Positions 28,720 through 38,496 of a stretch of 64,000 nt of DNA are shown here, piece after piece. The DNA lies in the NCBI RefSeq assembly GCF_025562455.1, contig NZ_JAHPRO010000016.1, positions 1 to 64,000 of the forward strand. Reading direction: 5' to 3'. This DNA is from Acinetobacter sp. WU_MDCI_Axc73. GTDB taxonomy: Bacteria; Pseudomonadota; Gammaproteobacteria; Pseudomonadales; Moraxellaceae. The stretch's first letter is position 1, and every line of letters begins with the position of its first letter. Under the pieces are notes generated by a model that did no database searches, was not told where the DNA came from, and was given only the letters and a program-made list of their open reading frames with translations. The translations under genes were made by a program, and so were the position numbers.

Positions 28720-29812
28720 GGTAAATCCCCCAGAACATTCCGATCATTACTGGATGATGCAAGCTTTAGCCGAGGCAAAAACTGCACTCTATCGAACACG
28801 CCCGAATCCTGCTGTGGGATGTGTGATTGTCAAAGATGATCAGATGATTGGGCGCGGCGCGACGGCTCCTGTTGGTGGTTCGCATGCCGAAGTATTTGCC
28901 TTGCGCGAAGCAGGTGATCGTGCTGAAGGCGCGACGGCTTATGTGACCTTGGAGCCTTGTGCACATTTTGGTCGAACCCCTCCTTGTGCTGAAGCGCTAG
29001 TCTCTGCCAAAGTCGCCCGTGTGGTGATTGCAACACTCGATCCAAATCCTTTAGTCGCTGGCAAAGGTCAAAAAATTTTAAATCATGCTGGGATTACCAC
29101 ACAGGTTGGTGTTCTAGAACAAGAAGCCATTGAATTGAACCGTGGTTTTTTAAAAGTGATGGCGGGAGGTTTGCCCTACGTCCGTCTGAAAGTGGCTTCA
29201 AGTCTGGATGGGCGTACCGCGATGGCATCAGGTGAGTCCAAATGGATTACAGGCGTAGATGCGCGTTTAGATGTGCAGTATTGGCGTGCACGTTCAGCCG
29301 TGGTAATGACAGGTATACAAACCGTACTTGCCGATGATTGTCAGTTGAATGTGCGGGAGCTTGCCGAGGTGGATGATATTACAACTATTGTTCAGCCTAA
29401 GCGTGTAGTTTTGGATCGACAAGGTCGTTTGCCATTGACCGCAAATATTTTGCATTCACCTGAAACCCTGATGGTAATGGGGCCATTTCGTCAGGAACTG
29501 GCAGACCTTGGTGTGATACAATTGCCTATCCAATCACTGCGTGAACTTCTTGCCACACTGTCCAAAGAGTATCATTTATATGATGTGATGGTCGAAGCCG
29601 GAACCACTCTAGCGACTGCATTTTTACAGGAAAAATTGGTCGACGAAATGATTAGCTATATTGCTCCAACATTATTGGGGCAATCGGCACGTGCCATGTT
29701 TAGCGCTGACTTATATAAAATGTCAGAGCAACTTCGCTTTAAGCTGTTTGATGTGACTCAAATTGGTCAGGACATTCGCTTAAGACTTATCCCGATTCAA
29801 GAGACAGTATGA
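28712..29812 (+). CDS. ribD: Bifunctional riboflavin biosynthesis deaminase/reductase
   Basis: A 366-residue protein. The N-terminal cytidine-deaminase-like domain has the zinc ligands in GSHAEVFAL and [12 protein letters not shown]. The C-terminal reductase domain follows from about residue 150, with [11 protein letters not shown]. It carries out two successive steps from the pyrimidine product of GTP cyclohydrolase II. I set the start at 28712 ([10 protein letters not shown]), overlapping the nrdR stop by 8 bp; the longer upstream frame lies inside nrdR. It overlaps the methylase gene by 4 bases (ATGA). Confidence 0.95.
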   Translation: MNKVNPPEHSDHYWMMQALAEAKTALYRTRPNPAVGCVIVKDDQMIGRGATAPVGGSHAEVFALREAGDRAEGATAYVTLEPCAHFGRTPPCAEALVSAKVARVVIATLDPNPLVAGKGQKILNHAGITTQVGVLEQEAIELNRGFLKVMAGGLPYVRLKVASSLDGRTAMASGESKWITGVDARLDVQYWRARSAVVMTGIQTVLADDCQLNVRELAEVDDITTIVQPKRVVLDRQGRLPLTANILHSPETLMVMGPFRQELADLGVIQLPIQSLRELLATLSKEYHLYDVMVEAGTTLATAFLQEKLVDEMISYIAPTLLGQSARAMFSADLYKMSEQLRFKLFDVTQIGQDIRLRLIPIQETV

Positions 29813-31101
29813 ATTCAGAGGCTTCGGTTTACCACAAACGCCGTCACGCGGCACGGACCACAGATGAATATCTATTTCATCAGTTGGTGCCATATTTAGG
29901 CAATAAACGCAGATTATTGCATCTGATTTTAGAAGCACTGGAAATTACGGGAACGCTCAATCGTAAAAAAAAGAATCCCCCGATTTTTGCCGATTTTTTC
30001 GCAGGCAGTGGTGTGGTTTCGCGTCTGGCTCGGCAAAATGGTTATCGTGTGATTGCCAATGACTGGGAACCTTATAGTCATGCTTTAAATCATGCGATAT
30101 TGGCCTGTGTCGATGCGCCTGCATTTAAAGAGTTAGGTGGCTATCAAAACGCTATTGATTATTTAAACCGTTTGCCTGAAGTCAAAGGCTGGGTCACACA
30201 TAATCTATGTCCACGCAATGATGATGTGTATGATCCAAGTCGCGACCGTTTGTTTTTTAAACGTCGTAATGGGATGAGGATTGATGCAATTCGTCAGCAG
30301 ATTGCGACATGGCAGGCACAAGGCGCGATTAATGATGTAGAAATGAGTGCATTGTTGGCACCTTTACTCTATTCCGCTAGTTTTGTTAGCAATACCAGTG
30401 GTGTGTTTAAAAGTTTTCATCAAGGCTGGGGCGGTAAAACCCAGACAGCATTAGAGCGGATTGAATCTTTGCTTTGGCTGACCCCAAGCCGTTTTTGTGA
30501 AATTGGTGATAACAAGCGGCCTGCGGCTGAAATGTGGTGTGTCGATGCACAGCATCTCGCCAATCAGATGAGTGGTTTTGAAGTGGATGTCGCTTATCTG
30601 GATCCACCTTACAATCAGCACGCCTATAGCAGTAATTATCATGTCTTAAATGCATTAACTCTTTGGGATCAGGTAGATTTGCCGCCACCTGATACCAAGG
30701 GTTACAAGAGCGGGATTGATCGGGCATGGCGTAAAGAAAGACCGAGCCAATACAATTCATCTAAACACGCTAAAGATGCTTATGAAAAATTACTGGCAAC
30801 CATCAATGCGCGTTATATCCTGACCAGTTATTCAACCGATGGTAATATTGATCCGAAAGATTTACTAACGGCAAATTTGAAACGTGGCAAAGTGACCTTA
30901 TTAACTCAAGATGTACCCCGTTATCGGGTCAGTAAACAGCGTCAGTCTGAACGCGCGCGCGTACTCGAGTTTATTGTGATTACGGATACGCATGCCAAAT
31001 CAGGGCCGCCACTGCGTCAGCTTTTAGGACAACTGTATCACTTTGCAGAATTGGGTGGTGTGGATACCTCTGGACCGAGTACCCAGCTTGCACTGTGGTA
31101 A
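29809..31101 (+). CDS. Solitary D12-class DNA adenine-N6 methyltransferase, AamA-like
   Basis: A 430-residue methylase. The AdoMet motifs are PYLGNK (28-33) and FFAGSG (63-68). A long recognition region follows, then the catalytic motif IV DPPY (265-268) in LDPPYNQHAY. The motif order fits the alpha/D12 class with adenine as target. No restriction endonuclease is adjacent, so it is an orphan methylase. It lies inside the riboflavin genes, coupled to ribD by an ATGA overlap and followed 39 bases later by riboflavin synthase. From memory, A. baumannii has a solitary adenine methylase (AamA, A1S_0222) in what seems the same context, reported to target GAATTC. Specificity here is not shown by the sequence. 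Confidence 0.85.
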   Translation: MNSEASVYHKRRHAARTTDEYLFHQLVPYLGNKRRLLHLILEALEITGTLNRKKKNPPIFADFFAGSGVVSRLARQNGYRVIANDWEPYSHALNHAILACVDAPAFKELGGYQNAIDYLNRLPEVKGWVTHNLCPRNDDVYDPSRDRLFFKRRNGMRIDAIRQQIATWQAQGAINDVEMSALLAPLLYSASFVSNTSGVFKSFHQGWGGKTQTALERIESLLWLTPSRFCEIGDNKRPAAEMWCVDAQHLANQMSGFEVDVAYLDPPYNQHAYSSNYHVLNALTLWDQVDLPPPDTKGYKSGIDRAWRKERPSQYNSSKHAKDAYEKLLATINARYILTSYSTDGNIDPKDLLTANLKRGKVTLLTQDVPRYRVSKQRQSERARVLEFIVITDTHAKSGPPLRQLLGQLYHFAELGGVDTSGPSTQLALW

Positions 31102-31140
31102 ACAACGCATTTATGCAGAATCAATATTGGGAGCAGCATC

Positions 31141-31803
31141 ATGTTTACAGGCATTATTGAAAGTTTGGGTAAGGTTGAAAGCCTGCAAAATGTAGGTGGT
31201 GATGTACGCTTACGCATTCAAACTGATCTAGATATGTCCGATGTACATTTAGGTGACTCCATTGCGACCAATGGGATCTGTTTAACTGTAATCGAGTGGG
31301 GCAGTGACTGGTATGCTGCAGACGTATCACGTGAGAGTCTTAATCGTACTACACTTGGTCAATGGCGAGTGGGGCAGCCTGTCAATGTGGAAAAGGCAAT
31401 GTTACCGACCACGCGCTTTGGTGGGCATATTGTTAGCGGTCATGTCGATGCTGTTGGTGAAATTACATTGGTACGTGAAGATGCCCGTTCGATTTATTAT
31501 GAAGTGACGGCACCTGCGGAAATTGCGAAATATCTGGCAGAAAAAGGCTCGATTACCGTGGATGGCATTAGTCTGACGATTAACCATTTGCGGGGCAATA
31601 TTTTAAGCCTGAATTTAATTCCGCATACGGCTGAACGTACTAATATTTCGACGTGGAAAACTGGGGCAAAAGTGAACTTGGAAGTGGATGTGTTGGCGCG
31701 ATATATTGAACGTCTTTTACTCGGGGATAAAGCTGCAGAACAAGGCCAACAATCGGTGGATATTAGTATGGCTTTTCTGGCAGAAAATGGTTTTTTAAAA
31801 TAA
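31141..31803 (+). CDS. ribE: Riboflavin synthase alpha chain
   Basis: A 220-residue protein with the MFTGIIESLG N-terminus typical of riboflavin synthase. It has two lumazine-binding barrel repeats (about 1-96 and 97-200), each with a GDSIATNGICLT/GSITVDGISLT segment and a GGHIVSGHVD turn. It dismutates two 6,7-dimethyl-8-ribityllumazine molecules to riboflavin. Some annotations call this gene ribC. It is the last gene of the nrdR-ribD-methylase cluster. Confidence 0.95.
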   Translation: MFTGIIESLGKVESLQNVGGDVRLRIQTDLDMSDVHLGDSIATNGICLTVIEWGSDWYAADVSRESLNRTTLGQWRVGQPVNVEKAMLPTTRFGGHIVSGHVDAVGEITLVREDARSIYYEVTAPAEIAKYLAEKGSITVDGISLTINHLRGNILSLNLIPHTAERTNISTWKTGAKVNLEVDVLARYIERLLLGDKAAEQGQQSVDISMAFLAENGFLK

Positions 31804-31820
31804 AGCTTTAGTGACTAAAA

Positions 31821-31852
31821 AAATGTGTCCAGTTTTTAACATGGACATTTTT
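31821..31852 (+). terminator. Probable terminator of the riboflavin cluster
   Basis: AAATGTgTCCA (31821-31831) pairs with TGGACATTT (31842-31850) with one bulged base and a T run. The remaining ~125 bases to the next gene hold only a small CTGGCA/TGCCAG hairpin (31907-31933). Confidence 0.65.
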
Positions 31853-31974
31853 ATTTGTGTTTGATGATCGTTAATGATGTTGAACCTAATCACGATTTAA
31901 TGGTTTCTGGCATCACTAAGGAAAATGTGCCAGTTTGACGATAATTTGGAAAACATAACGAATTGAAAAAATAT

Positions 31975-32005
31975 ACATTCTAAAAATTTGAGTTTTTTAG
32001 AATGT
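31975..32005 (-). terminator. Inverted repeat spanning the stop codon of the coiled-coil gene
   Basis: ACATTCTAAAAA (31975-31986) and TTTTTAGAATGT (31994-32005) are perfect 12-base arms. On the minus strand the stem includes the last codons and the TAG stop (31980-31982). It probably ends the pepA-holC transcript or protects its 3' end. Confidence 0.55.
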
Positions 32006-32591
32006 ATTCGATTTCTTCTTGCGCTGCGGTATGCAGTTTGGCTCTAAATACGGTCACTGCCTGTTCAACCAAGCTATCTGCTTCAAGTTCCAGCCGTAAA
32101 CGTAAGCTTTCCAGCTCAGAATGAATTTGATCATCCGATATCTGATGGCGAGCATGAGAATAATCAATCGCGACTTGATCTGGATTTTGCTGATAACGAG
32201 CGGTCTGAGTTTCGATCTCTTGCTGAATATGCCGACGTAAAGCCATTAACTCATGAGTTTGTTGTTGAAACTTGTGAGCTTCATCAGCTTGTAGCGATGC
32301 AGCATACTGTGCTTGTTGTTCGCGTTTTTCTGCAAGCGATTGTTCAAGTGCTTGCTGTTTACGAATACGCGCTTGTTCAATTAGTTCTGCTTTTAAATCA
32401 GCATAAGCTTGATCAATTTTATCCAAAGAGATCTGTTGTGATTTTTGATCTTGTATAGTCCATGTTTCAATGACCGTCTGTGGTAGTAATAATTCACAAA
32501 TTCGGGCAAGATCATCCTGATAAGTTTGACGAACCGTTTCTGGCGCGTTTAACCAACGTTTTTTAAAATCTTGACCCACATTGAGTGCCAC
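31980..32591 (-). CDS. Coiled-coil protein of unknown function, downstream of holC
   Basis: A 203-residue soluble protein, rich in Gln, Glu, Ala and Leu. A long helical coiled-coil stretch spans about residues 60-185. It has no signal peptide, cysteine cluster or enzymatic motif that I recognise. It follows holC by 29 bases on the same strand, so it belongs to a pepA-holC-orfX unit. In many Gammaproteobacteria valS occupies this place. The last codons lie in a strong inverted repeat. Function unknown. Confidence 0.75.
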   Translation of the reverse strand: MALNVGQDFKKRWLNAPETVRQTYQDDLARICELLLPQTVIETWTIQDQKSQQISLDKIDQAYADLKAELIEQARIRKQQALEQSLAEKREQQAQYAASLQADEAHKFQQQTHELMALRRHIQQEIETQTARYQQNPDQVAIDYSHARHQISDDQIHSELESLRLRLELEADSLVEQAVTVFRAKLHTAAQEEIEYILKNSNF

Positions 32592-32620
32592 TCGCCATCT
32601 CCTTACATTTTAATGAACTG

Positions 32621-33028
32621 TTACAGTTTAAAGGTGCGGGAATTGACCCCTAAACGACGATAAAATTTAAATTTTTCTCGCCCAAGCTGTTTGGCAGCTT
32701 CATTATTTTCAATAATCTCAATAATGTGAACAAACTGCTCAATTTGTTCAAGTGCCTGATTGTTAAAATTAAACACAAACCAGTCAGATTGATCGGGTAA
32801 TTGCGCTGAAATACAAACAGGTGCATGCACTTGATTAACCCCATGCGCAATAAAACTTTGTGGGTCAAATGACCATAAAGCCTCATCCAATTCACCCTGT
32901 AAGGTTTGATCTGGGCAGTACCACCAAATCTTAGGATGTTTTTTCAATAACTTACGGCATAAACGGCAAGCACTGTCGACTTGCCGTTCCTGACTGGTTT
33001 CAAATAAATAGAAGCTAATATTAGCCAT
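32621..33028 (-). CDS. holC: DNA polymerase III chi subunit
   Basis: A 135-residue protein matching HolC: the N-terminal ISFYLFETS strand, [21 protein letters not shown], and [17 protein letters not shown], which are the family landmarks. Chi links the clamp loader psi subunit to single-strand-binding protein. Its start overlaps the end of pepA by 8 bp. Confidence 0.92.
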   Translation of the reverse strand: MANISFYLFETSQERQVDSACRLCRKLLKKHPKIWWYCPDQTLQGELDEALWSFDPQSFIAHGVNQVHAPVCISAQLPDQSDWFVFNFNNQALEQIEQFVHIIEIIENNEAAKQLGREKFKFYRRLGVNSRTFKL

Positions 33029-34469
33029 GCGCTTTAACGCGATTTGCCAAGAACTGGACTAAAAGTGGTACAGGGCGTCCAGTTGCGCCTTTGTTCGCAC
33101 CTGATAACCAAGCAGTACCAGCCACATCCAGATGCGCCCAACGATAGTCACGGGTAAAACGTTGTAGGAAACAGGCTGCAGTAATTGCACCACCATAAGG
33201 ACCGCCAATATTGGCGATATCCGCAAATGGTGAATCAAGTAATTCCTGATAATCATCGCTGACAGGCATACGCCAAACGCGGTCAAAAGACTGTTCGCCT
33301 GCCTGCAATAATTCATTGGCAAGCTCATCATCAGGTGAGAATAAACCACTTAACACTTTACCTAATGCCACCACACAAGCGCCTGTTAGCGTGGCAATAT
33401 CAATCACCAATGTTGGGTTAAAGCGCTGAATATAGGTAAGCGTATCACACAGAACCAAACGACCTTCTGCATCAGTATTTAGAATCTCAACCGTTTGACC
33501 ACTCATGGTCGTCACAATATCGCCTGGACGAGTCGCTTGTGCTGAAGGCATATTTTCTGCTGCTGCAATCGCACCGACTACATGGATGGGTAAGCGTGCT
33601 TCACATAAGGTGCGAATCGTACCTAATACTGACGCTGCACCACACATATCAAATTTCATCTCATCCATGGTTTGTGCAGGTTTGATTGAAATCCCGCCTG
33701 TATCGAAGGTCACGCCTTTACCGACCAACACCACTGGAGCCTGATCGAGTTTAGCGTTGTACTCCAACGTGATCATACGTCCTGGACGCGCAGAACCTTT
33801 GCTGACTGCAATAAAGGCATTCATACCCAAATCAGCCATTTGCTGTTCATCGAGTACTGTGACTTTGAGTAAATCTGGAAACTCACTCGCAAGAGCTTTG
33901 GCTTGATCTGCCAGATATTCTGGGAAACAAATATTGCCTGGTCGATTACCTAAATCACGCGCAAGTGCTTGACCAGATTGTAATGCTTCAATCAGTTGCA
34001 ACTGGTCGGAATTTAAACTGCTATTGGCGCTGATCAAGTTGATGGTTTCGAGAACAAACTCATTCTTTTTTGATTTAAACTCGTCAAAACCATAAGCTGC
34101 TTGTGACAGGCTTAAAGCAAAGAGGTAATGTAAATCAGCAGGAAGTGCCGAAAGATCGATATGAATTTGTTTGAATTTGGTTTGTGTGGCTTTAATGATG
34201 CTCTGCGCCAGTTTCGCCATTTTTGTGGCTTTAAGATCGGTAGCTTCACCTAAACCCAATAAATTGACATTGGGAATGGTTGCTAATTTTCCGATAAGAG
34301 GCAAGCTCTCATTGAAATTGGCCTTATAAAGTGCTTGCTCAAGTAGTTGTTCTAATTCATTGATTTGATATGTTTTTTCAATGCTTTGAAGGTTGCTGTT
34401 ATCGACCAGAATTACCAATGATTCAGCGGACGAATTTTGTGGCAATGCGGAATTAATCGTATATTTCAT
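33021..34469 (-). CDS. pepA: Leucyl aminopeptidase (M17)
   Basis: A 482-residue cytosolic aminopeptidase. The C-terminal catalytic domain shows [16 protein letters not shown] and the M17 signature [10 protein letters not shown], which hold the two-metal site and catalytic residues. E. coli PepA also binds DNA in Xer recombination and carAB control; that role is not tested here. It heads the pepA-holC-coiled-coil unit and is divergent from lptF, a conserved arrangement. Confidence 0.95.
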   Translation of the reverse strand: MKYTINSALPQNSSAESLVILVDNSNLQSIEKTYQINELEQLLEQALYKANFNESLPLIGKLATIPNVNLLGLGEATDLKATKMAKLAQSIIKATQTKFKQIHIDLSALPADLHYLFALSLSQAAYGFDEFKSKKNEFVLETINLISANSSLNSDQLQLIEALQSGQALARDLGNRPGNICFPEYLADQAKALASEFPDLLKVTVLDEQQMADLGMNAFIAVSKGSARPGRMITLEYNAKLDQAPVVLVGKGVTFDTGGISIKPAQTMDEMKFDMCGAASVLGTIRTLCEARLPIHVVGAIAAAENMPSAQATRPGDIVTTMSGQTVEILNTDAEGRLVLCDTLTYIQRFNPTLVIDIATLTGACVVALGKVLSGLFSPDDELANELLQAGEQSFDRVWRMPVSDDYQELLDSPFADIANIGGPYGGAITAACFLQRFTRDYRWAHLDVAGTAWLSGANKGATGRPVPLLVQFLANRVKAHG

Positions 34470-34628
34470 ATGCGGTCTGGATGCCTATTTAAATATGTTC
34501 ATTGATGCCTACCATTGAAACACTTTCCTGACATCAGTTTCAATTGGCAAGCGTAGGATAGGTTTTATATTTTTAACATTCGGGTAAACTATGCTGTATT
34601 GCGTTTGTCCATTTTGGAAGTATTCACT

Positions 34629-35732
34629 TTGATTATTCGGCGTTATCTCGTCAAGCAAGTCGTGTCAACCAGTCTGGTTGTGGTCAGTATTTTGACTCTG
34701 ATCGTGCTAGGCGCAAGACTGATCAAATATTTTGGTGTTGCCGCACAGGGACGTCTTGATGTCAGTGTCCTGTTCAGTATCATTGGTTATCGATTACCTG
34801 AGTTTTTGATCTTATTATTGCCGCTCAGTTTTTTTATTGGATTGATGCTGGTATTTGGTCGCTTATATGTCGAACATGAAATGGCAGTGCTCAATAGCAG
34901 TGGGGTCAGCAAACACAAACTTGCACGTTTATTGCTGCCGATGACCTTGGTTTTTGTGATCGTCGAAATGGTACTTATGATGTGGGTATCACCATGGGGA
35001 TTACGCCAGTTTAATGAGTTGTCATCGACACAAGCGTTGCGAACAGGTTTTGATCTGGTACGTCCTAAAGAATTTATTTCTTCTGGCCCTTACACCATTT
35101 ATGCGGGTTCATTATCTGAAGATCGAAAAAACTTAAAAGATATCTTTGTTTATATTAAAGCAGAAAAAGTAGGGAAGCCCGATCAATTGGTTGTCGCCAA
35201 AGAAGCGACGCGTGTCGAAATGGCCGATCAGACTGCCAGTGTCGTCGATCTTACTCAAGGACGTCGTTACGAGATTTACCCTGATACTGCTAAATATGTA
35301 CAGGCTGAGTTTCAGACTTGGCGTTTTCGCATCGAAAATAATAAAGAAGCCACTTACGACTCTAATGATGTTTCGGCTTTACAGATGTCAAAACTTTGGG
35401 AAAACCGAAATGATCCTGTAATTGCCAGTCAATTGGGTTGGCGAATTTTTGCACCATTTTCAATGTTTGTTGCTTTGGCACTGGCGGTGGCTTTATCTGA
35501 AGTTACCCCGCGTCAAGGACGTTATCTCAAGCTGTTTCCTGCATTGATGATTTTTGCCAGTATGATCGTTTTACTGATTGCGGCTCAAACTCGGATTAGT
35601 CGTGGTGAACTTGGTATCTGGGTTTATCCTGCAATATTAATGACTTATTTTGTTGCTGCCTTGCTCTTTGCTAGAAAACAAAGCCTTGCACCGAAGATCA
35701 AACACAAGATCAAACAAGTGAGATCATCATAA
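34629..35732 (+). CDS. lptF: LPS export permease LptF
   Basis: A 367-residue inner-membrane protein with three N-terminal helices, a periplasmic beta-jellyroll (about residues 130-260) and three C-terminal helices. It pairs with LptG and the LptB ATPase to extract lipopolysaccharide or lipooligosaccharide. No ATG is near the N-terminus. The TTG at 34629 has GGAAG 8 bases upstream and gives MIIRRYLVKQ, the expected start. It overlaps lptG by one base (TAATG). Confidence 0.93.
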   Translation: MIIRRYLVKQVVSTSLVVVSILTLIVLGARLIKYFGVAAQGRLDVSVLFSIIGYRLPEFLILLLPLSFFIGLMLVFGRLYVEHEMAVLNSSGVSKHKLARLLLPMTLVFVIVEMVLMMWVSPWGLRQFNELSSTQALRTGFDLVRPKEFISSGPYTIYAGSLSEDRKNLKDIFVYIKAEKVGKPDQLVVAKEATRVEMADQTASVVDLTQGRRYEIYPDTAKYVQAEFQTWRFRIENNKEATYDSNDVSALQMSKLWENRNDPVIASQLGWRIFAPFSMFVALALAVALSEVTPRQGRYLKLFPALMIFASMIVLLIAAQTRISRGELGIWVYPAILMTYFVAALLFARKQSLAPKIKHKIKQVRSS

Positions 35733-36802
35733 TGTTAGCTCAAAAGATATTGTCCAGATACGTGACCAAGACGACCACATTGATGATGTTAGGAACGCTT
35801 CTGGTGCTGGTGTTCTTATTTATCTTGTTTTCTTATATTGGCGAATTAGGTTCACTCAAAGAAGGTTATAGTGCGTGGGATGCTTTTAAATATGTGATGT
35901 GGGATTCACCTCATAATGTCATTAAGCTGATTCCGATTGCTGCTTTAATTGGTGCTGTGCTGGGCTTGGGTTCTATGGCATCTAATAGTGAATTGATCGT
36001 GATGCGCGGTTCGGGCGTAAGTCTCTGGCGAATTGTCGGTTGGGTGATGCGACCAGCATTTTTGTTGGTCATTTTGTCATTTTGTATTAGTGAATGGGTG
36101 ATTCCCTACACCACTGAACAGGCAAAAGGGATTAAAACTCAAAGCACAGTTGCAGCACTGGGCGAGGTGCGCGGTTATTGGACCAAAGAGGGTAATAATT
36201 TCTATTATATCGATTATGCCAATTCCAAAGGAAATCTAAATGGCATTCAGGTCGCGTCTTTTGATCATGACTATCGCTTAGATACAGTCGTCAACGCGCA
36301 AACAGGTCAATTTGTTCGTGACGGAGAGTGGGTTTTAAAAAATAACCGACAACTCAATATATTGGACAATGGTGATGCCAGTTTTCAGAGGATTCCAACG
36401 AAAGATTTATCTTTAGCGTTACAGCCTAAATTTGTGCATATGGTGACACTTGATCCTGAAGAGTTAGCGCCAAGCGAGTTGGTCGGTTTCATGCGCTATA
36501 TGCACGAATATAGTCAAATTCCTAAAACCTATCAGCTTGCATTCTGGAAAAAAGTAGGCTCACCTTTTTCATTGATTGCCCTGACGCTGATTGCCTGTTC
36601 CTTTATTTTTGGACCTTTACGCCAACAATCAATGGGTTTTCGTTTGGTGATTGCCTTATTTGTTGGTCTAAGTATTTTCTATTTGCAGGACTTTTTAGGC
36701 TATGCCAGTTTGGTGTATTCGCCATCTCCAGCATGGTTTATTTTTATTCCAATTCTGTTCATGTTTGGGGCGGGCAGTTATTTGTTATATCGGGCACGTT
36801 AA
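35732..36802 (+). CDS. lptG: LPS export permease LptG
   Basis: A 356-residue partner of LptF with the same architecture: an N-terminal LSRYVTKTT helix, GSMASNSELIVMRGSGVS in the first cytoplasmic coupling region, a periplasmic jellyroll, and a C-terminal helix triplet starting near residue 275. It is translationally coupled to lptF. Confidence 0.95.
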   Translation: MLAQKILSRYVTKTTTLMMLGTLLVLVFLFILFSYIGELGSLKEGYSAWDAFKYVMWDSPHNVIKLIPIAALIGAVLGLGSMASNSELIVMRGSGVSLWRIVGWVMRPAFLLVILSFCISEWVIPYTTEQAKGIKTQSTVAALGEVRGYWTKEGNNFYYIDYANSKGNLNGIQVASFDHDYRLDTVVNAQTGQFVRDGEWVLKNNRQLNILDNGDASFQRIPTKDLSLALQPKFVHMVTLDPEELAPSELVGFMRYMHEYSQIPKTYQLAFWKKVGSPFSLIALTLIACSFIFGPLRQQSMGFRLVIALFVGLSIFYLQDFLGYASLVYSPSPAWFIFIPILFMFGAGSYLLYRAR

Positions 36803-36933
36803 TGTTCAAATGGCTATCATATCCTCTGAATCAATCGTGCTAAATGATTAAAGTTATTATCTGTGGATAGAGTCTTGGACTAAAATTCGGTAAGATAGTG
36901 CGACGAAATTGTAGACAAAAAAGAGTATCAATC

Positions 36934-38484
36934 ATGACGGATGCAACTGCTGGCAAAATCCCTCACGTTCTTGTGATTATGGATGGAGTGGGTCATCGTG
37001 AAGCGGTCGAAGACAATGCTTTCTTGGCAGCAAAAACCCCCAATCTTACGATGATGAAACAAAAGCATCCGCATGGTTTAATTTCTGGTTCTGGTGAAGA
37101 TGTTGGTTTACCTGATGGTCAAATGGGTAACTCGGAAGTTGGGCATATGAATCTGGGTGCAGGTCGTGTTTTGTATCAGGACTTTACCCGTATTACCAAA
37201 GAAATTCGTGATGGTGCATTTTTTGAACATGAAGTGCTAGTCGATGCGGTTGAAAAAGCCAAAGCCGCACATGGTGCAGTGCATATTATAGGTTTGTTAT
37301 CTGAGGGTGGCGTACATTCACATCAGGATCATATTGTTGCCATGTGTGAGCTTGCGCTAAAACGTGGTGCTAAAGTCTATTTACATGCTTTTTTGGACGG
37401 GCGTGATACGCCGCCAAAAAGCGCTCAGCCTTCTTTGGAAAAACTGGATCATGTATTTGCTCAATATCCAGATCAAGGTCGCATAGCCACCATGATTGGT
37501 CGTTATTTTGCGATGGATCGTGATAATCGATGGGATCGGGTAGAACAGGCGTATCGTTTATTGACAGAAGGCGAAGCAGTTCGCGTCGTGAATAGCGCTG
37601 TTGAAGGTTTGGAACAAGCTTATGCGGCGGGTGAGAGTGACGAGTTTGTCAAAGCTACTCGTGTTGGTGAACTTGCTAACGTTCAAGATGGTGATAGCAT
37701 TGTATTTATGAACTTCCGCGCAGACCGTGCGCGTGAGTTGACTCGTGCTTTTGTTGAAAAGGATTTCGCGGGATTTGATCGCAAAGTTGTTCCAACGTTA
37801 TCTAAATTTGTCATGCTAACCCGCTATCAGGCGACGATTGATGCGCCTGTTGCGTATATGCCAGAAGATTTGAAAAATTCAATTGGTGAATATTTGTCTG
37901 ATTTAGGTAAAACCCAATTGCGTATTGCTGAAACTGAAAAATATGCCCACGTAACGTTTTTCTTTAGTGGCGGTCGTGAAGATGAATATCCGGGTGAAAA
38001 ACGCATTTTGATTCCCTCTCCAAATGTTGCAACTTATGATTTAAAGCCTGAAATGAGTGCTTATGAAGTCACCGATGAATTGGTCAAGGCGATTAATTCG
38101 GGAGAATATGACTTATTGGTTGTAAATTATGCCAATGGCGATATGGTAGGACATACAGGCATTTTTGATGCAGCAGTAAAAGCCGTCGAAGCAGTCGATA
38201 CCTGTTTAGGTCGTGTCTATGAAGCGGTCATGGCAAACCACGGTCATATGCTGATTACGGCAGATCATGGTAATGTAGAACAAATGCAGGATTACCATAG
38301 TGGTCAGGTACATACTCAGCATACCACTGAAGCAGTTCCATTGATTTATGTTGGACCGACTCAGGCTGTGATTGCTGAGGGTGGAGTTCTCGCTGATGTC
38401 GCGCCGACTTTACTGCACTTGATGCATCTTCCTGTACCTGCTGATATGCAGGGACGCAACTTATTGACCCTAACCCACGAATAA
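36934..38484 (+). CDS. gpmI: 2,3-bisphosphoglycerate-independent phosphoglycerate mutase
   Basis: A 516-residue two-domain enzyme of the alkaline phosphatase superfamily. Metal ligands are in [10 protein letters not shown] and ADHGNVEQM. The phosphoserine nucleophile is in [16 protein letters not shown]. It interconverts 3- and 2-phosphoglycerate in glycolysis and gluconeogenesis. I use the ATG at 36934, preceded by AAAAGAG; an upstream in-frame start at 36898 would add 12 basic residues. It is followed 12 bases later by the S41 protease gene. Confidence 0.96.
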   Translation: MTDATAGKIPHVLVIMDGVGHREAVEDNAFLAAKTPNLTMMKQKHPHGLISGSGEDVGLPDGQMGNSEVGHMNLGAGRVLYQDFTRITKEIRDGAFFEHEVLVDAVEKAKAAHGAVHIIGLLSEGGVHSHQDHIVAMCELALKRGAKVYLHAFLDGRDTPPKSAQPSLEKLDHVFAQYPDQGRIATMIGRYFAMDRDNRWDRVEQAYRLLTEGEAVRVVNSAVEGLEQAYAAGESDEFVKATRVGELANVQDGDSIVFMNFRADRARELTRAFVEKDFAGFDRKVVPTLSKFVMLTRYQATIDAPVAYMPEDLKNSIGEYLSDLGKTQLRIAETEKYAHVTFFFSGGREDEYPGEKRILIPSPNVATYDLKPEMSAYEVTDELVKAINSGEYDLLVVNYANGDMVGHTGIFDAAVKAVEAVDTCLGRVYEAVMANHGHMLITADHGNVEQMQDYHSGQVHTQHTTEAVPLIYVGPTQAVIAEGGVLADVAPTLLHLMHLPVPADMQGRNLLTLTHE

Positions 38485-38496
38485 AAAGGTGATTGA

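Noticed and set aside
28001..31900. A restriction-modification system around the adenine methylase
   Set aside because: All flanking genes are nrdR, ribD and riboflavin synthase; there is no endonuclease or specificity gene.
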